Part shown: positions 48,365-60,024 of the stretch, piece after piece | Layout of the letters: the number at the start of each line of letters is the position of its first letter | Numbering within the stretch: position 1 is the first letter of the stretch | NCBI RefSeq assembly: GCF_029873635.1 | Contig: NC_080417.1 | Span: forward strand, 32,104,214 to 32,168,213 | Direction: 5' to 3' | Origin: Malania oleifera | Taxonomy: Eukaryota > Streptophyta > Magnoliopsida > Santalales > Ximeniaceae | DNA length: 64,000 nucleotides | The notes under the pieces: model-generated | What the model was told of the DNA's origin: nothing | What the model saw: only the letters and a program-made list of their open reading frames with translations | Database searches by the model: none | Program-made: the position numbers and the translations under genes

Positions 48365-48488
48365 CCTACCAGCCTTCCACAACCCTTACATTCCTAATCC
48401 AGTCGGAGGCTAGGCAAATTGTATCTCCTACCAGCCTTCCACAACCCTTACATTCCTAATCCAGTCGGAGGCTAGGCAAATTGTATCT
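48365..48488. repeat. 62-bp exact tandem duplication
   Basis: Units at 48365-48426 and 48427-48488 look identical over the whole length ('cctaccagccttccacaacc' at the start). It is a recent duplication. No gene is seen around it. Confidence 0.95.
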
Positions 48489-49890
48489 CCATTACCTTTA
48501 GATTTACATATATTGGGGTTTTAAAAATTGCAAACCCATTTCATATTTCATGTCTCTGTTGTTTATGTTTAATGTCAATTGACCCCTGATTGCAACATTT
48601 GGGAAGAAGTCCATTTCAGGGCCTAACTTCCCTTTGAACAACATTTTCATTAGCCCACCACTCTGAGTTGATGGCAGGCTTACCCAAGGCATCTACCTTC
48701 ATGAAATTGCTTCCCTTTGATTGACCTGAGGGTAGTAGAATGATGCTTCTTTTGGCTACAAATTTTACATTCCTCCTGCAGCTCTCTCAACGTTTGAGAG
48801 TCCCAAATGGGGAGAGACTAATTCGGACATGAGAAGCACAAATGAGGAGTTTAGGGATGTGTCCTCGTATCTGTATCTACATTTTGCACCATGTACACAT
48901 CCAATATAGCCTCAAAGGAAAGTTATACTCTATGGATATATCCATGGATCTTGCTATATGTCTTGATTTTTTATCCATTGCTATATGACAAGTATTCTCT
49001 AATTAAGATAATTTGAGATATTAAATTTTAATGTTTGTATAATATTATAGATTAATTAATTATTAAATACATATACATTTTCATTACCTTTTTTATTGTG
49101 GCTTAGCTTGATTTCTAGGCCTACTTTCTTATAAGGACAATAGGGCGATTTTACTGCCACCTCATAGGTTATGGAAACATTCCTTACTAGCCTTAGCCCA
49201 AAAACCCACAATGAGAATGCATTCGCCTAATGATCTCTAGCAGTATGTTGTGGCAAAAACACCCATCCCATAGAAAAAGGCACATGGACATTAGATTTCC
49301 TAAAATTTTTTTAATGTGATCTCTCTCTCTCTCTCTTTGCTATTTGATTAATTAATGGGGTGCCTCTGTACATAGTCCTCAGGTTGGTTTATTGTCTAAG
49401 AACAATGGAATTAAGATTTTTTAACTGGGTGATATTGGAAAATTGACTGTTTCATACATAAGTTATTCAGAATTTGAAAATTTGAATTATTCTTAGTTAT
49501 ATATGATATGCATTTTGTTCGTTATGATGTATGGATATGTGTATTTTTCAGGTGTTTGTATATGATCAATTTCTGAATTGGGAATCACTGAACCGATCAA
49601 AGTCTGAATTGTCTCTACTAAATCTTATTGTTTCTTGTTTATGCACAACATATAAGTAAAAATTGAAGACTTTAAAATTCAAAATATATCAGCAGTTTTG
49701 TTTATGTATTCTCACTTTCCCAACTAAGTCCAGTGGGATAAGTCTCCTTATCATTGCCATAGAGTTGATTAATTATCTTGTGTTGATTAATTGTCCCACC
49801 CACTTCTCTACTTAAAATGCTAGGAAGTTCCTGTGTACTCCTTAGTACGTAACGTCCTCCACTAGCTTAGATCTTAATCTTGCTGGGTAG
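48489..49890. other. Intergenic DNA, no recognised gene
   Basis: I see no coding or RNA signal. A CT run lies at 49321-49337. The last 100 bases lead into the PEPCK pseudogene and may include more decayed exon sequence that I cannot align. Confidence 0.5.
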
Positions 49891-51005
49891 AAATGGTCAT
49901 CTTTGACACCCAGTGTGCTGTGGAAAGTGAAGAAAGGTCTATTCAGTGTAATGCACAATATTTTGTCTAAGCATCAAATCCTCTCCCTAGATTTCGACAG
50001 CAATATAAGCAAAGGTGGCGATGTGGCCCTTTTTTTGCATTGTCAGATATAGTATCAGCAATATTGCAGTGTGGCATGCCATCCCTGCTATTTGATATCT
50101 GCCTTACATGCCCTTTTCTCTCCCTTCTTTGAGCCTTAGATATATATGTTTTGGAACAAAACTGGTTCTTCTGTTGATCCATTCTCATTGTTAGTGATTG
50201 AGTTTTATTTTTGTACTAGGTACTGGCAAGGCCACTCTTATCTACTTATCGTAATAGGTGTTCAATTGGAGATGACGAACACTCTTGGAGCAAAAATGGG
50301 GTGTTAAATATTGTTGGTTGCCATGGTAAGTGCATTGATTTCTCAAGGGAGAAAGAGCCTGATATTTGGAATGCCATCAAGTTTGGGACAGGTAATGTCC
50401 AAGTGTCTCCTTCTAATATACCGTACTAAAACAAGGCTTGTAGAATTTAGAGGCTTAACTTGACAAATCCGTAGTTTTTCTGTTGGAGTGCCATTAATAT
50501 CCTTCGATTGTCTGCAATGAACAGTTTTGGAGAACTCGACATTTGCTGAGCATACAGGAGACGTGGATTGAATCAAATTTGTCCCTGGTAAGTATATACA
50601 ATGTGACTGTATGATAATATTGGGGGCTATAAAATGTTCATGAAATCGTTGCATTTTTAAAATAGCTAGCATTCTCATGCTTTCTTAATTATATTTTACT
50701 AAATTATAAAAATGATCCCTATTTCTCATTTTATTGGGTTCCTTGTAATAGAAAATAGGCATGCAGCCTGTCCAAAGAATGTCACTTCTGGCCGACGAAG
50801 CACTTGGCCCAGCTGGGAGCAAGTTCAACAAGACATAAATAATGTATCATTTGATTAGTGGCTACACTGCTTTGGTATAATTATTGATGACTGAGACGAG
50901 CACACTGCTATGCTTGCTATCAGATGGCTTGTCAACATTGCAAGTGTGCAAAACATGGTGCTACCAATGGCTTGTCAACGCTAGCTGGTCAGGTGGAAAG
51001 TAGGA
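49891..51005 (+). pseudogene. PCK: Phosphoenolpyruvate carboxykinase (ATP) pseudogene, central part
   Basis: Five blocks in order match plant PEPCK, the gluconeogenic enzyme that turns oxaloacetate and ATP into PEP. Block 1 (49891-50046) gives MVIFDTQ, KKGLFSVMH, QILSL and GGDVALF. Block 2 (50220-50391) gives GTGKATL (the P-loop), a one-base shift, then IGDDEHSW and a C-terminal [19 protein letters not shown]. Block 3 (50525-50587) gives VLENSTFAEHTGDVD followed by a stop. Block 4 (50752-50865) gives LLADEALGPAGSK and, in another frame, MYHLISGYTALV. Block 5 (about 50905-51005) gives AMLA and HGAT-WLVN-SWSGG. GT/AG intron ends remain at 50392/50524 and 50588, so this is a decayed genomic duplicate rather than a processed copy. 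N- and C-terminal parts are missing. No function is expected. Confidence 0.85.
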
Positions 51006-52886
51006 ATTGGTATAACTGTAATCCTACTAGAACTTGTTCATTTGTGGTGTGAAAATTGATCGACTTAATATTTCTCTGGGAGTTGCATTAAGCTACAATA
51101 CACTTGAAAAATCATCAATGCCTTACATTTCAGCAGCCTCTTGGAGGCAACCTACAAAAAGATAGCATTTGGGCAGGAGATACATGTATAATTAAATTGA
51201 CTTTACTTGGACATAAAATAAATATTCTTTACCCTTTCTTTATTAGATATTCAACGAAAGAAATATATTTACACTGCGTTTGGAAGTATGGATTCTGGAC
51301 TTTGGATTTGAATTTGGACACATTTTAATACAGTTTTTTATATTACATTTTATCCAAATTCAATACAATTTTAAATCTAAAGCCTTTCCAAACATAAAGT
51401 TAATATTTATTTGAGGTGAAGATACATGTGTTGTTAAATTGACTATGCTTGTGAGTGTTCCCTCACTGTTTTTGATTAGGTATTAACAGGAAAAATGTAT
51501 TTAATACCAACATGTGCTGAAATAAGAGGGGGAGTGTTGTTGGGTAGTTTTGGTTGTGCCAAGAAGGGGGAGAAAGCCTATGTCATGTTCTGGTGCAATA
51601 TAAACTTTCTAAGACTGATTCAAAATTTGGATTTTTGTATGCACAACTGCAATTGAATTATGCCCACTCAAGTAATTAATTCAATAATGTCTGATTCAAA
51701 ATATGGATTTCAAGCTTAAAATTTTAATTTGTGTGCTATGTCATAATTGAATTTTGCCTGCTCCATGGTCAGTTCAATAATGATTCATTTAAACTTAATC
51801 ATTAAAAATAAGTTAAGTTTGGCTCCAATTTAGTAGCAGACTTCCACATGAAGCAACTATATCCCGAAATCAAAAATTTCAATATCAATTTGTTTGTCGG
51901 CTTGACAAGGACAACATTGAACACCCTGGCGTTCTTAGAATGGACTTTGTTGATTAAGAATCGTATCCGTGGCTATTGCTGTTTTACCGGCCTATATAAA
52001 TATTCTCTGAAGCTATCACTAATCACTTATTTTTATTTATCTTTTAAATTTTTTTTCACAATTAAGGAAAATATAGCACAAACCAAAGCATTACAATTAT
52101 GTCACAAATATAGGAAGGGATAACACATATAAAGTCATTTCGACATTCGTCAAACAAGTTGTTCGAAACCTAAGAGATTTTTTACCATATTTTGAGTTCA
52201 ACGTTTTAATGAATCTCATATGCTAGTTTGTGTTGGGCTGCAAGATCAAATCTAGAACAACCTTCAATGAATTAAATTGTTTGTTTTTTTTACATCAATG
52301 AATAATTATAGGTTTGATTTTACAGTTCGTTTAAAGTTCATTTAATAAATGAGTCTAACATGAACTAAATTAAGTTCAGTTCGTTTAACTAATAAGATAA
52401 GTATGAACTCAATTTTAAAGCTCAGTTATTGAAGGGCCTTTTTTTGAATATACTATTTAGCTTAGCTTCATTGCAAAATCTTCAATATGTGTGGATTTAA
52501 ATAAAATTTAATAAATTTTATTTTTATTTAGTGGAAATTTGCACAAATTCAAATTCAAATCTCAAAATTCAGACTCTCTCGATTATCTATTGCAAAGTTA
52601 GTTAGATAAAGCTATAGAGTATTCATACCATTGGTTTGTCATTAGTTGGATATGCTTGAGGTAGGAACAAAAACAATCACAACTAGAAAAAGGTTGTGGG
52701 AAACGATTTCATTGTGTGATTTTTAGTTGGTTTTTGGGAGGAGAGAAATATTAAGGGCCGATTCAGTTGTGGAAAATAATTTTTTATTTTTTATTTTAAG
52801 TTTGTCAAGTAAGTATAAAAAGTTTCAAATTTTTATTATTTTTTAAAATTCATATAAAAAAGATTGAATATAAAGAGTTTGTTAAT
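51006..52886. other. AT-rich intergenic DNA
   Basis: No gene is recognised. A possible small MITE lies at about 51274-51405. A purine tract 'agagggggagtgttg' near 51525-51540 resembles a retroelement polypurine tract, but no LTR partner is visible. Confidence 0.5.
51274..51405. mobile_element. Possible small hAT-like MITE
   Basis: The ends 'gcgtttggaagtatgg' and the reverse complement of 'cctttccaaacataaag' form an imperfect terminal inverted repeat, with 'atttgaatttgg' and 'ccaaattcaat' further in. I could not find a clean TSD. Confidence 0.4.
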
Positions 52887-53583
52887 GTCTCTTTGGTATC
52901 ATTGCTGGTTTTTTTTTTTATGTTTCTACTTCTCCATAGAAAAGAAACAAATTATAAAAATGCATTTGTTTATGTTATTAGTTTTCTATTTTTATTATTG
53001 ATTTTCAATTGTTTGCCAAAAAAACTGAAAATTAGATTTTATTGTTCTCATTGTTTTGACAACTTGTTGTCATAAATTTTAATATCTAGAAATAATTTTT
53101 TTAGATTTAATTATTCATTTTATACACTTTTAAATTAAAACTAAAATTAAATGATCATATGAATTTAAATACAATTAAAATAAAAATATACATGAACTTT
53201 AAAAAATAGCAATAAAGACAATTATAAAATTCTCTTACTATTTTTCAATTGTCATGTCTATGTCTAATAAATTTTTTATTATAAAGTAAAATTTGAAAGT
53301 AGAACAATTAACGCAAAATAAATATAATAAATTTTATTTTTATTATTATAAATTTTTTAATGTGTATTATTTGTAATTTTTTTATTTTAATTATATTTTT
53401 ATAATATTATTTGATTTAAAGATAAAAATGAGCTTTTTTAATTAAGTTTTTAATTGTCTTAGTTTTATAAATATTAACCAAACATGTTGCTAATTTTTAG
53501 TTTTTAGTTTTTATTTCTAATTTTTGGTTTTCATGTCTGATTTTCATTTCTCTAATTTTTGACAATGATACCAAACGGTCCCT
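52887..53583. mobile_element. Probable MITE with TTTGGTATCATTG inverted ends
   Basis: The left end 'ctctttggtatcattg' (52888) and right end 'caatgataccaaacggtccc' (reading into 53583) form a terminal inverted repeat of about 13 bases with an imperfect extension. The interior is extremely AT-rich without an ORF. The CCGTTTGGTA-type end is common in plant non-autonomous DNA elements. The TSD is not clear. Confidence 0.45.
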
Positions 53584-53748
53584 TAGTTATGCAAAATAAT
53601 CTTTTATTTTTATTTATTGATTTCAAAATGATTAAAAAATATAACTTATTTTTTAAAATTTTAAAAATTATATAAGATAATATTTGAGATCTGATACTTG
53701 AATTTGGAGTTGTATGGATTTAATAGAAACTCAATATAACTTTAATGC

Positions 53749-53790
<42 letters not shown>

Positions 53791-54006
53791 AACAAATTAA
53801 GATTGAATTCCACACTCTCAAATCTAAAGTAAGAAATTATAGTTATGCAAATAATTTTTAATTTTTATTTATTGATTTCAAAATGATTAAAAAATATAAC
53901 TTATTTTCTAAATTTTTTAAAATTATATAAGATAGTAGATCATAGGTTTTGAGACTTGAATTTGGAGTGGTATGGATTTAAAAGAAACTCAATATAATTT
54001 TAATGA

Positions 54007-54042
<36 letters not shown>

Positions 54043-54083
54043 AACAAATTAAAATTTAATCTCAAATCTAAAGTAAGAAATTA
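53584..54083. repeat. Tandem duplication (~250 bp units), each with a (TTA)n run
   Basis: Unit 1 (53584-53839) and unit 2 (53840-54083) share 'tatttattgatttcaaaatg', 'acttgaatttggagt', 'gaaactcaatata' and 'aaatctaaagtaagaaatta' in order. Each holds a TTA microsatellite at the same place (53749-53788 and 54007-54040). Confidence 0.9.
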
Positions 54084-54419
54084 AAAATCTAAAAATAATA
54101 AAAAATAATTTTAAAATTTTCTTCAAAAATTTAGAAAATTTAAAAATAATTTGACATTTTTATAGTTTTTTAAAAAACCTTTCATTATTTTTTGATTTTT
54201 TACATACAAATATTGTAAAACTGAAAATTTATTTAACTTCTATATAATTTTTAAAAAATTTAAATTAAAAACAAAATCTGATCAAAGGCAATGGGATTAT
54301 TCTGACTTACGACTGTTGTGTACTGCAATTATCACCGCTTAGGCGCTCCTTTAAATAAAAAGGTGAAAGTGTGCTGACGCTTGAATACTAAAAAGCGCAC
54401 ATGGAAGCCTTATCTCAAA
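54084..54419. other. AT-rich DNA downstream of the tRNA gene
   Basis: Nothing is recognised except a run of five T on the minus strand about 30 bases past the tRNA 3' end (54389-54394), a plausible RNA polymerase III stop. Confidence 0.5.
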
Positions 54420-54491
54420 TATCAGAGCCAGGTTTCGATCCTGGGACCTGTGGGTTATGGGCCCACCACGCTTCCGCTGCGCCACTCTGAT
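54420..54491 (-). tRNA. Initiator tRNA-Met (CAU)
   Basis: On the minus strand, 72 bases run from ATCAGAGTGGCGCAGCGG to CCTGGCTCTGATA. All plant initiator features are present: an A1:T72 end pair, a 7-bp acceptor stem (ATCAGAG with CTCTGAT), anticodon loop CCCATAACC with CAT, and the TCGAAA T-loop of initiators rather than TTCGAA. There is no intron and no encoded CCA. Upstream on the minus strand are CAA-containing phrases (CTCAAC), usual for plant tRNA genes, and a T run follows downstream. The gene looks intact. Its 3' end is the primer type used by the copia, chromovirus and TRIM elements in this window. Confidence 0.97.
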
Positions 54492-56674
54492 ATGCTGTCA
54501 AGAGTTGAGTAAATAATATTTATAGTATACTATATTTTTTTGTTTGAGATCAACTCACTTAGACACAACACTAGTTAACCAAGAATTTAAAAAAAAATCC
54601 CTCAGTATTATTAATTTTTATAATCTACATTATCACATGCGATTTCAACTGCATCCAATGTTTCATTACTGTAGCACTATTCCTCCCAAAAGATGTTGAG
54701 GTATGTTTTGCTAACAAATATTTTTATTAAGTGATATTTTTTAAAATTTCATTCTTGGAATGGGATGCAATTTTTTATTTTTATTAATTCACTTTCTATG
54801 ATTTCTAATAAAACAAACATTACTCTATGTCAATATTTAGTTCAACATGTGAGAGTCCAGACAACATTTCAAGAAAATGGTTATATGCTCTTGACATGTG
54901 CATAATCAATATATAAACATTAATTATATTTCTATTACAAAAACCTACCAAAAATGTGTAATTAAATAAATTCATGTATGATTTTTAACAAACATAAATT
55001 AAAAAATTCAACAGTTAAGTAATCAAATGATAGGAAAATTGATGGCAATATAGAGTCTAAAATATTAACAGTTATATTAAATTATTATAGCACAATAACA
55101 ATATTATTTTCATTTTATTAACTTATTTTAAATGCTAAAAATTGAATCCGACCTATATTGGAATGGAGCATAAGTAATGTAATTATCTTTTAAAATATCT
55201 TATTTCCCCTAAACTCTCTTTCCCTTTATAGAGAATTTTTTCTATATAATTAGATTCATGTCAAAGGAGTTGCACCGCTCAGCTTCCCTCCCTTGGGTTT
55301 ATAAATTGAGCTTTGATTATGTAAGATGACCTTTCATTTCCACTGGTCAAACTTTTCTAACAGATATTATTTTTTCTTATCAAATGCTCTCTACTTTTGA
55401 ACTTTGAAATTATTTTTAGATTTGAATATTTTTAAATCATCGACTTAAACAACCATCGAGTTTCATGAAAAATAAAAAAGTCAAAATACCTAGATTGTTA
55501 CCAAACTAGCAACATAACCAAATACGTCACGAGCTGAGTAGGATTTGCCATGCAATTTTGAATTCAGATCTCTTTTACTGAGGCTGGATAGAATTTATCA
55601 TTCACTCTACACTAACTATCCATGCAATTTTTAGAAACAAATCTCGTCTTTTTGAGACATGTAAATCCTATTTGTAAATTCTATAAGTATAATTGATATT
55701 TATCTAAGTCAATATGAACAGAGCTCATTTGTCAAATACAAGTGAAGTTCATTTCTTGGATGTGAGTACAACTCATCTATCAAGATGTAAGCATATCAAG
55801 ATATGGGAAGAGTTCATTTATCAAAATACAAGCGGGAGATCATAAGGTTCATATGTACGTAGCCATTCTACCAAGTAAGCCAATATGTCTTTTTATTCTT
55901 AATCATTAGTTGGCAGGCCTATTTGTTCTCTTTAACTAATCTATCAATCTTTTAGGATATTCTTTAAACTTTTTTCTGTATTCAAATATCACCTAAAAGA
56001 AAATACCTTATCACATTATAATTAGATTCCTTGATGCACATTTATCGATAATTTCTTGTATTCTCTTCTAAATTTGACCATAGTAATTACCACGACTAAT
56101 GTCCTTGATTACCTAGCCTCTTCAAGCCTTGAAGCCGAGGTGCTACCCAATTCAAGTTGGAAGTTCCAAATTTTTGTACAACAATGAGATTATGTAGTAA
56201 TTAATTCAAATGGTATTTCTCATGATTCATGTCATGAACGTGTTCCGAATAATCATTATGACATTATAGAGTCACATGAGCAAATTAATAGGAATCCATC
56301 ACCCCAAATATTAGAGGAGAACTTGAAGGAGGACAAGGTGAAAGAATGTATCATTGAAATGCAATTGAGATTTTTGAATTGTTAAGTTAAAGAGGGTAAG
56401 GTGTCGAATATACCAAGCTTAAATTTTAACGTTACCTTGTCCGAGTAGGGGTGAAGCTGGAATCCTAGAAAATAAAAGATAATAATAAAGAATCAAAATC
56501 TTCTTCAAAATTTGTGATTAGGAACATTTGAACAAAGTGCATTACTCTACAATTGGCAACTAAAAATATGTGCCTTATGTGGAACTCGTCTTGTTGGGCC
56601 TAAATCTCTTGCTTTTTAAAATTTGTTTGGGCCTTGGGGCTGACGAGCTCCTCAAATCTTGGGGGTCAATTAAG
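54492..56674. other. AT-rich intergenic DNA
   Basis: No gene is recognised. A stretch at about 55185-55370 resembles 59080-59310 ('cttccctccctt', 'ataaattgagcttt', 'tttccactggtcaaacttt'), giving another diverged repeat pair across the Mutator-like element. Confidence 0.5.
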
Positions 56675-57984
56675 TTCTCCACCCGAGATTTTTCCCATTT
56701 TATCTTAAAAAAAAAATAAAAATAAATAAATAATATCTTTTTTAGGAAAATAATTTCCGGAATGATTGACGTAATCTCACTACTTGAAGTAGCGAAATTT
56801 GTCACATGTCATTTTGAGAATTATTTTCTCAAAAAAGACATTATTTAATATATTTTTTTATAAAAAAATAAAACGGGCAAAAATTCCTTTGGAGCGTATA
56901 ATTAAATAAAAATTGCATGGGGATTGTGCAAGGTGCATATGGGACAATTCGAAATAAATGCTGGGGTTTTGCTATTTTGCTAGTGTGCTCCGGAAGGCGT
57001 GCTAGAATATCACCCTACCTTTAAGACCATCCCTGACACTTCCCGTCCCCTCACTCCTTTCCCATGCTGTCCCGTTCATTTCCCAAACCAACTACACTCG
57101 CTGCTCCCCTCCTCGCCTCCGCATCCTCAAAAGCTCTGCACGCTCAAGTGGCTCAACTCTATCTTTGGTCTCTACTAATCTGCGCCCATTGCACCATTTT
57201 GCACCACAGATTTTTATAGTAAGAGGGCACTGTGTACCTGAAAATTACAGTAGCACAATTAATTATATTTTTTTCTTACAAAAAAAGCCCAACATGTAAA
57301 GAAATGAAAAAAAAGAACAACATTCATGAACACAAACGAAATCAAACATGGCACAAAAATTTCATTCCATTAATTCAGAAAAAAATGTTCAGTATCATCA
57401 TCATCATTATCCATACCATCAGCATCATGGTAAAAAAATTACTCTTCCCGCAACCAAAAAATGGACGGGACAGCATGGGAAATAAAATAGAAGTTTCATT
57501 TTTTATTTGATTTTTATCAAATAAATTATTTGATTCAAGAAGGAAATCATTTTAATTAAACGTGATTAATATTTAATAAAAATTTAAAAAATAATGTAAA
57601 AATGAAAGTTGTATTCTTAATTTACTATATATATATATATATATAAATCTTTTTTTTTTTTTTGGTTTTCAATTTTGAGATAATTAAACATAAAAAATAA
57701 GGCATATATATAAAATAAAAAAGGGAATAATTTAGTAAATTGGAAATAGAGTGGTAATGAATGAGGCTAAAGCATTAAAGAGGAGGATGCGGAGGCGAGG
57801 AGGGGAGCAGCGAGTGTAGTTGGTTTGGGAAATGGACGGGACAGCATGGGAAAGGAGTGATAGGACAGGAAGTGTCAGGGATGTCTTAAAGGTATGGTGA
57901 TATTCTAGCAAGCCTTTCGGAGCACACTAGCAAAATAGCAAAACCCTAGCATTTATTTCGAGTTGTCCCATTGCACCTTGCACA

Positions 57985-58530
57985 GAGAGCCGGTTCTTCA
58001 CAATATGGGGCCCTAGGCGAATAATTTAATCAAGAATTCTTAATTTTTTTTTTACTTTTAATTTTTATTTAAAATTAATTTTTTTACAAAATTAGAGTTA
58101 AAGAAAATCACAGAGAATCGGAGGCCCAAAAATGATGAACACAATAGTTGGAGCAAAAATCAGAGAGACCAAGAGATGAGAGTGAGAGAGTGTGAGAGAT
58201 GAAAAAATTTTTTTAGAGAGACTAAGAGAGAGAGATGGGAGTAATAGATAATTTGAAATACAATAAAGTTGTTAGTTGGAAATGTATAAGACTTGAAAAA
58301 AAAAGAACTAAATTGTATTTATTTTATATTTTAAAATATAATATCATTTATTTGTTAATTGGGAAGTCAATTATGGGGATAGAGTATAATAAATAATATT
58401 AATATTATTTAATTAAAAAAAATTTTGGGGCCCAAAAAGTATATTATTATATTAAAAAAAATTGAAGGGCCCCAAAAATTTGGGGGCCCTAGGTGGGTGC
58501 CTCAATGGCCTAAAGGTAGACTCGCCCCTG
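57985..58530. mobile_element. hAT-like non-autonomous element inside the Mutator-like element
   Basis: A perfect 8-base TSD, CTTGCACA, flanks it (57977-57984 and 58531-58538). The unoccupied site exists in the opposite arm near 56920-56945 ('ggattgtgcaaggtgcat', inverted). The ends 'gagagccggttctt' and 'gtagactcgcccctg' are imperfectly inverted. Subterminal 'ggggccctaggcg' and 'gggggccctaggtggg' are typical of plant hAT MITEs. No ORF. Confidence 0.82.
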
Positions 58531-58633
58531 CTTGCACAATCCCCATGCAATTTTTATTTAATTATACGCTCTAAAGGAATTTTTGCCCGTTTTATTTTTT
58601 TGTAAAAAAATATATTAAATTGTCTTTTTTGAG

Positions 58634-58797
58634 AAAATAATTCCCGAGATTTGTTTCAATTTTGCTACTTCAAGTAGCGAGATTACGTCAGAGTCATTTC
58701 GAAAATTATTTTCCCAAAATAATTCCCGAGATTTGTTTCAATTTTGCTACTTCAAGTAGCGAGATTACGTCAGAGTCATTTCGAAAATTATTTTCCC
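58634..58797. repeat. 82-bp tandem duplication in the right arm of the Mutator-like element
   Basis: Units at 58634-58715 and 58716-58797 are nearly identical ('ttcaagtagcgagattacgt' in each). The left arm has one copy of this segment. Confidence 0.92.
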
Positions 58798-58873
58798 AAA
58801 AAAGACATTATTTAATATATATATATATATATATATTTTAAAAGATAAAATGGGAAAAAACTCTTCTCCACCC

Positions 58874-60024
58874 CCCCCCCCCACCACCCAAAAAAAAATA
58901 AAAAACCCATTTCCTAGAATCATCGTAAGAGAAACAAATAAGGGAAACGACCCAAATTGTGATGATTATCTACAACTAAAAAAAAAATAGAAAGCTTGGA
59001 AGATTCTCAACAGCTTCGAGTGTTTTTTTTAACACTCAAGTTAATATCAAAACATTGCATAGATAATACAATTATCATTTATATATCTTACCTCCCCCAA
59101 ACTTCTTCTAAAAGCTATCTTGTTATGGAGAAGTTCCTCCATACAATATATCATATATCATTAAATCAATGGGAGTTGGATGATTTTAATCCCAAAGAGT
59201 TATACCCATTCATTTCCCTCCTTTTATAAGGTTGGTAAATTGGGCTTTGTAAGTTACATCTCTACATATGGTTCCCTTCCATTTCCTTTGGTCAAACTTC
59301 TGTGTAAATATATTTTTCCTCATCACAATATTATTAAGGATATTGTCATCCGACTCACCAAGATAGTAGTGTTCGATAGTATAGTAATTTGATCTAAAAG
59401 GTAAGATTCCCATGATAATAAAATTCTCATAAAACAAACTTGTTATATTTTGAAAATAAAATGCCCATGTCGTGGGAACTCTTTTATTCCTAAGGATGTG
59501 AATATTCCTATGTCAAAATTTTATACTAGAGTAAACATGAGAATGAAATATCTTAAACATCACATTATCAAAAATCTTAAAAAAAAAAAAAAAACAAACC
59601 AAATGCCCCAAATTGTCATATGATCATCACATACCCCACGATATTGTCATATGAGCTACATATAGTGATTTGAAACTAGTGAATATTTTTTGAAGCCTAC
59701 ACTCCATTTATGGAGTTCCTCCAAGCCTCATACGTCCTCCGAGATTTGCCTGTTGGAAAATCCAAAATATTGTAGCCATGAGGCGATGATGTGATGAACC
59801 TAGTTGCCATAGTTATGGGCTGGCTGTCATTTTAACTCCTGTTCTCTTGATTCAAAGGATGCTGCCCTTAACCACGAGAAGTTTTGGAAGGTTTGGCAGG
59901 GTCATTTTCCCTTGCTGATGCAACTACAGATACAACTTATAAAGCTTCTGTTTATATGGGATATTAGCATGTTTAGATGCCATACATTTGTACAAATGAA
60001 AATATAGCTCAAGGGCGAACAAAG
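58874..60024. other. DNA downstream of TTN5, including its 3' UTR at the right edge
   Basis: The region opens with a poly-C run (58871-58882). It then holds a repeat-like stretch at 59080-59310 shared with 55185-55370, and a stretch at 59640-59760 shared with 21820-22020. The last few hundred bases next to 60025 should contain the TTN5 3' UTR on the minus strand. I cannot place its poly(A) site. Confidence 0.5.

Larger units (their letters stand above)
56685..58863. mobile_element. Mutator-like non-autonomous element with long terminal inverted repeats
   Basis: The left end GAGATTTTTCCCATTTTATC and the reverse complement of the right end, GAGTTTTTTCCCATTTTATC, match at all but one of 20 positions. 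The inverted arms go on for about 440 bases: 56685-57128 against 57783-58863 (less the hAT insertion). The flanks carry a direct repeat TTCTCCACCC (56675-56684 and 58864-58873), a 9-10 base TSD as made by Mutator-like transposases. The 650-base centre is AT-rich without a transposase frame, so the element relied on another copy. One arm has an 82-base tandem duplication (58634-58797). Confidence 0.85.

Noticed and set aside
51520-51545. Polypurine tract and LTR start (GAGGGGGAGTGTTG)
   Set aside because: No matching second LTR, primer site or coding remnant nearby.
54340-54419. Second tRNA or snoRNA next to tRNA-iMet
   Set aside because: No cloverleaf or C/D-box pair could be made from the sequence.
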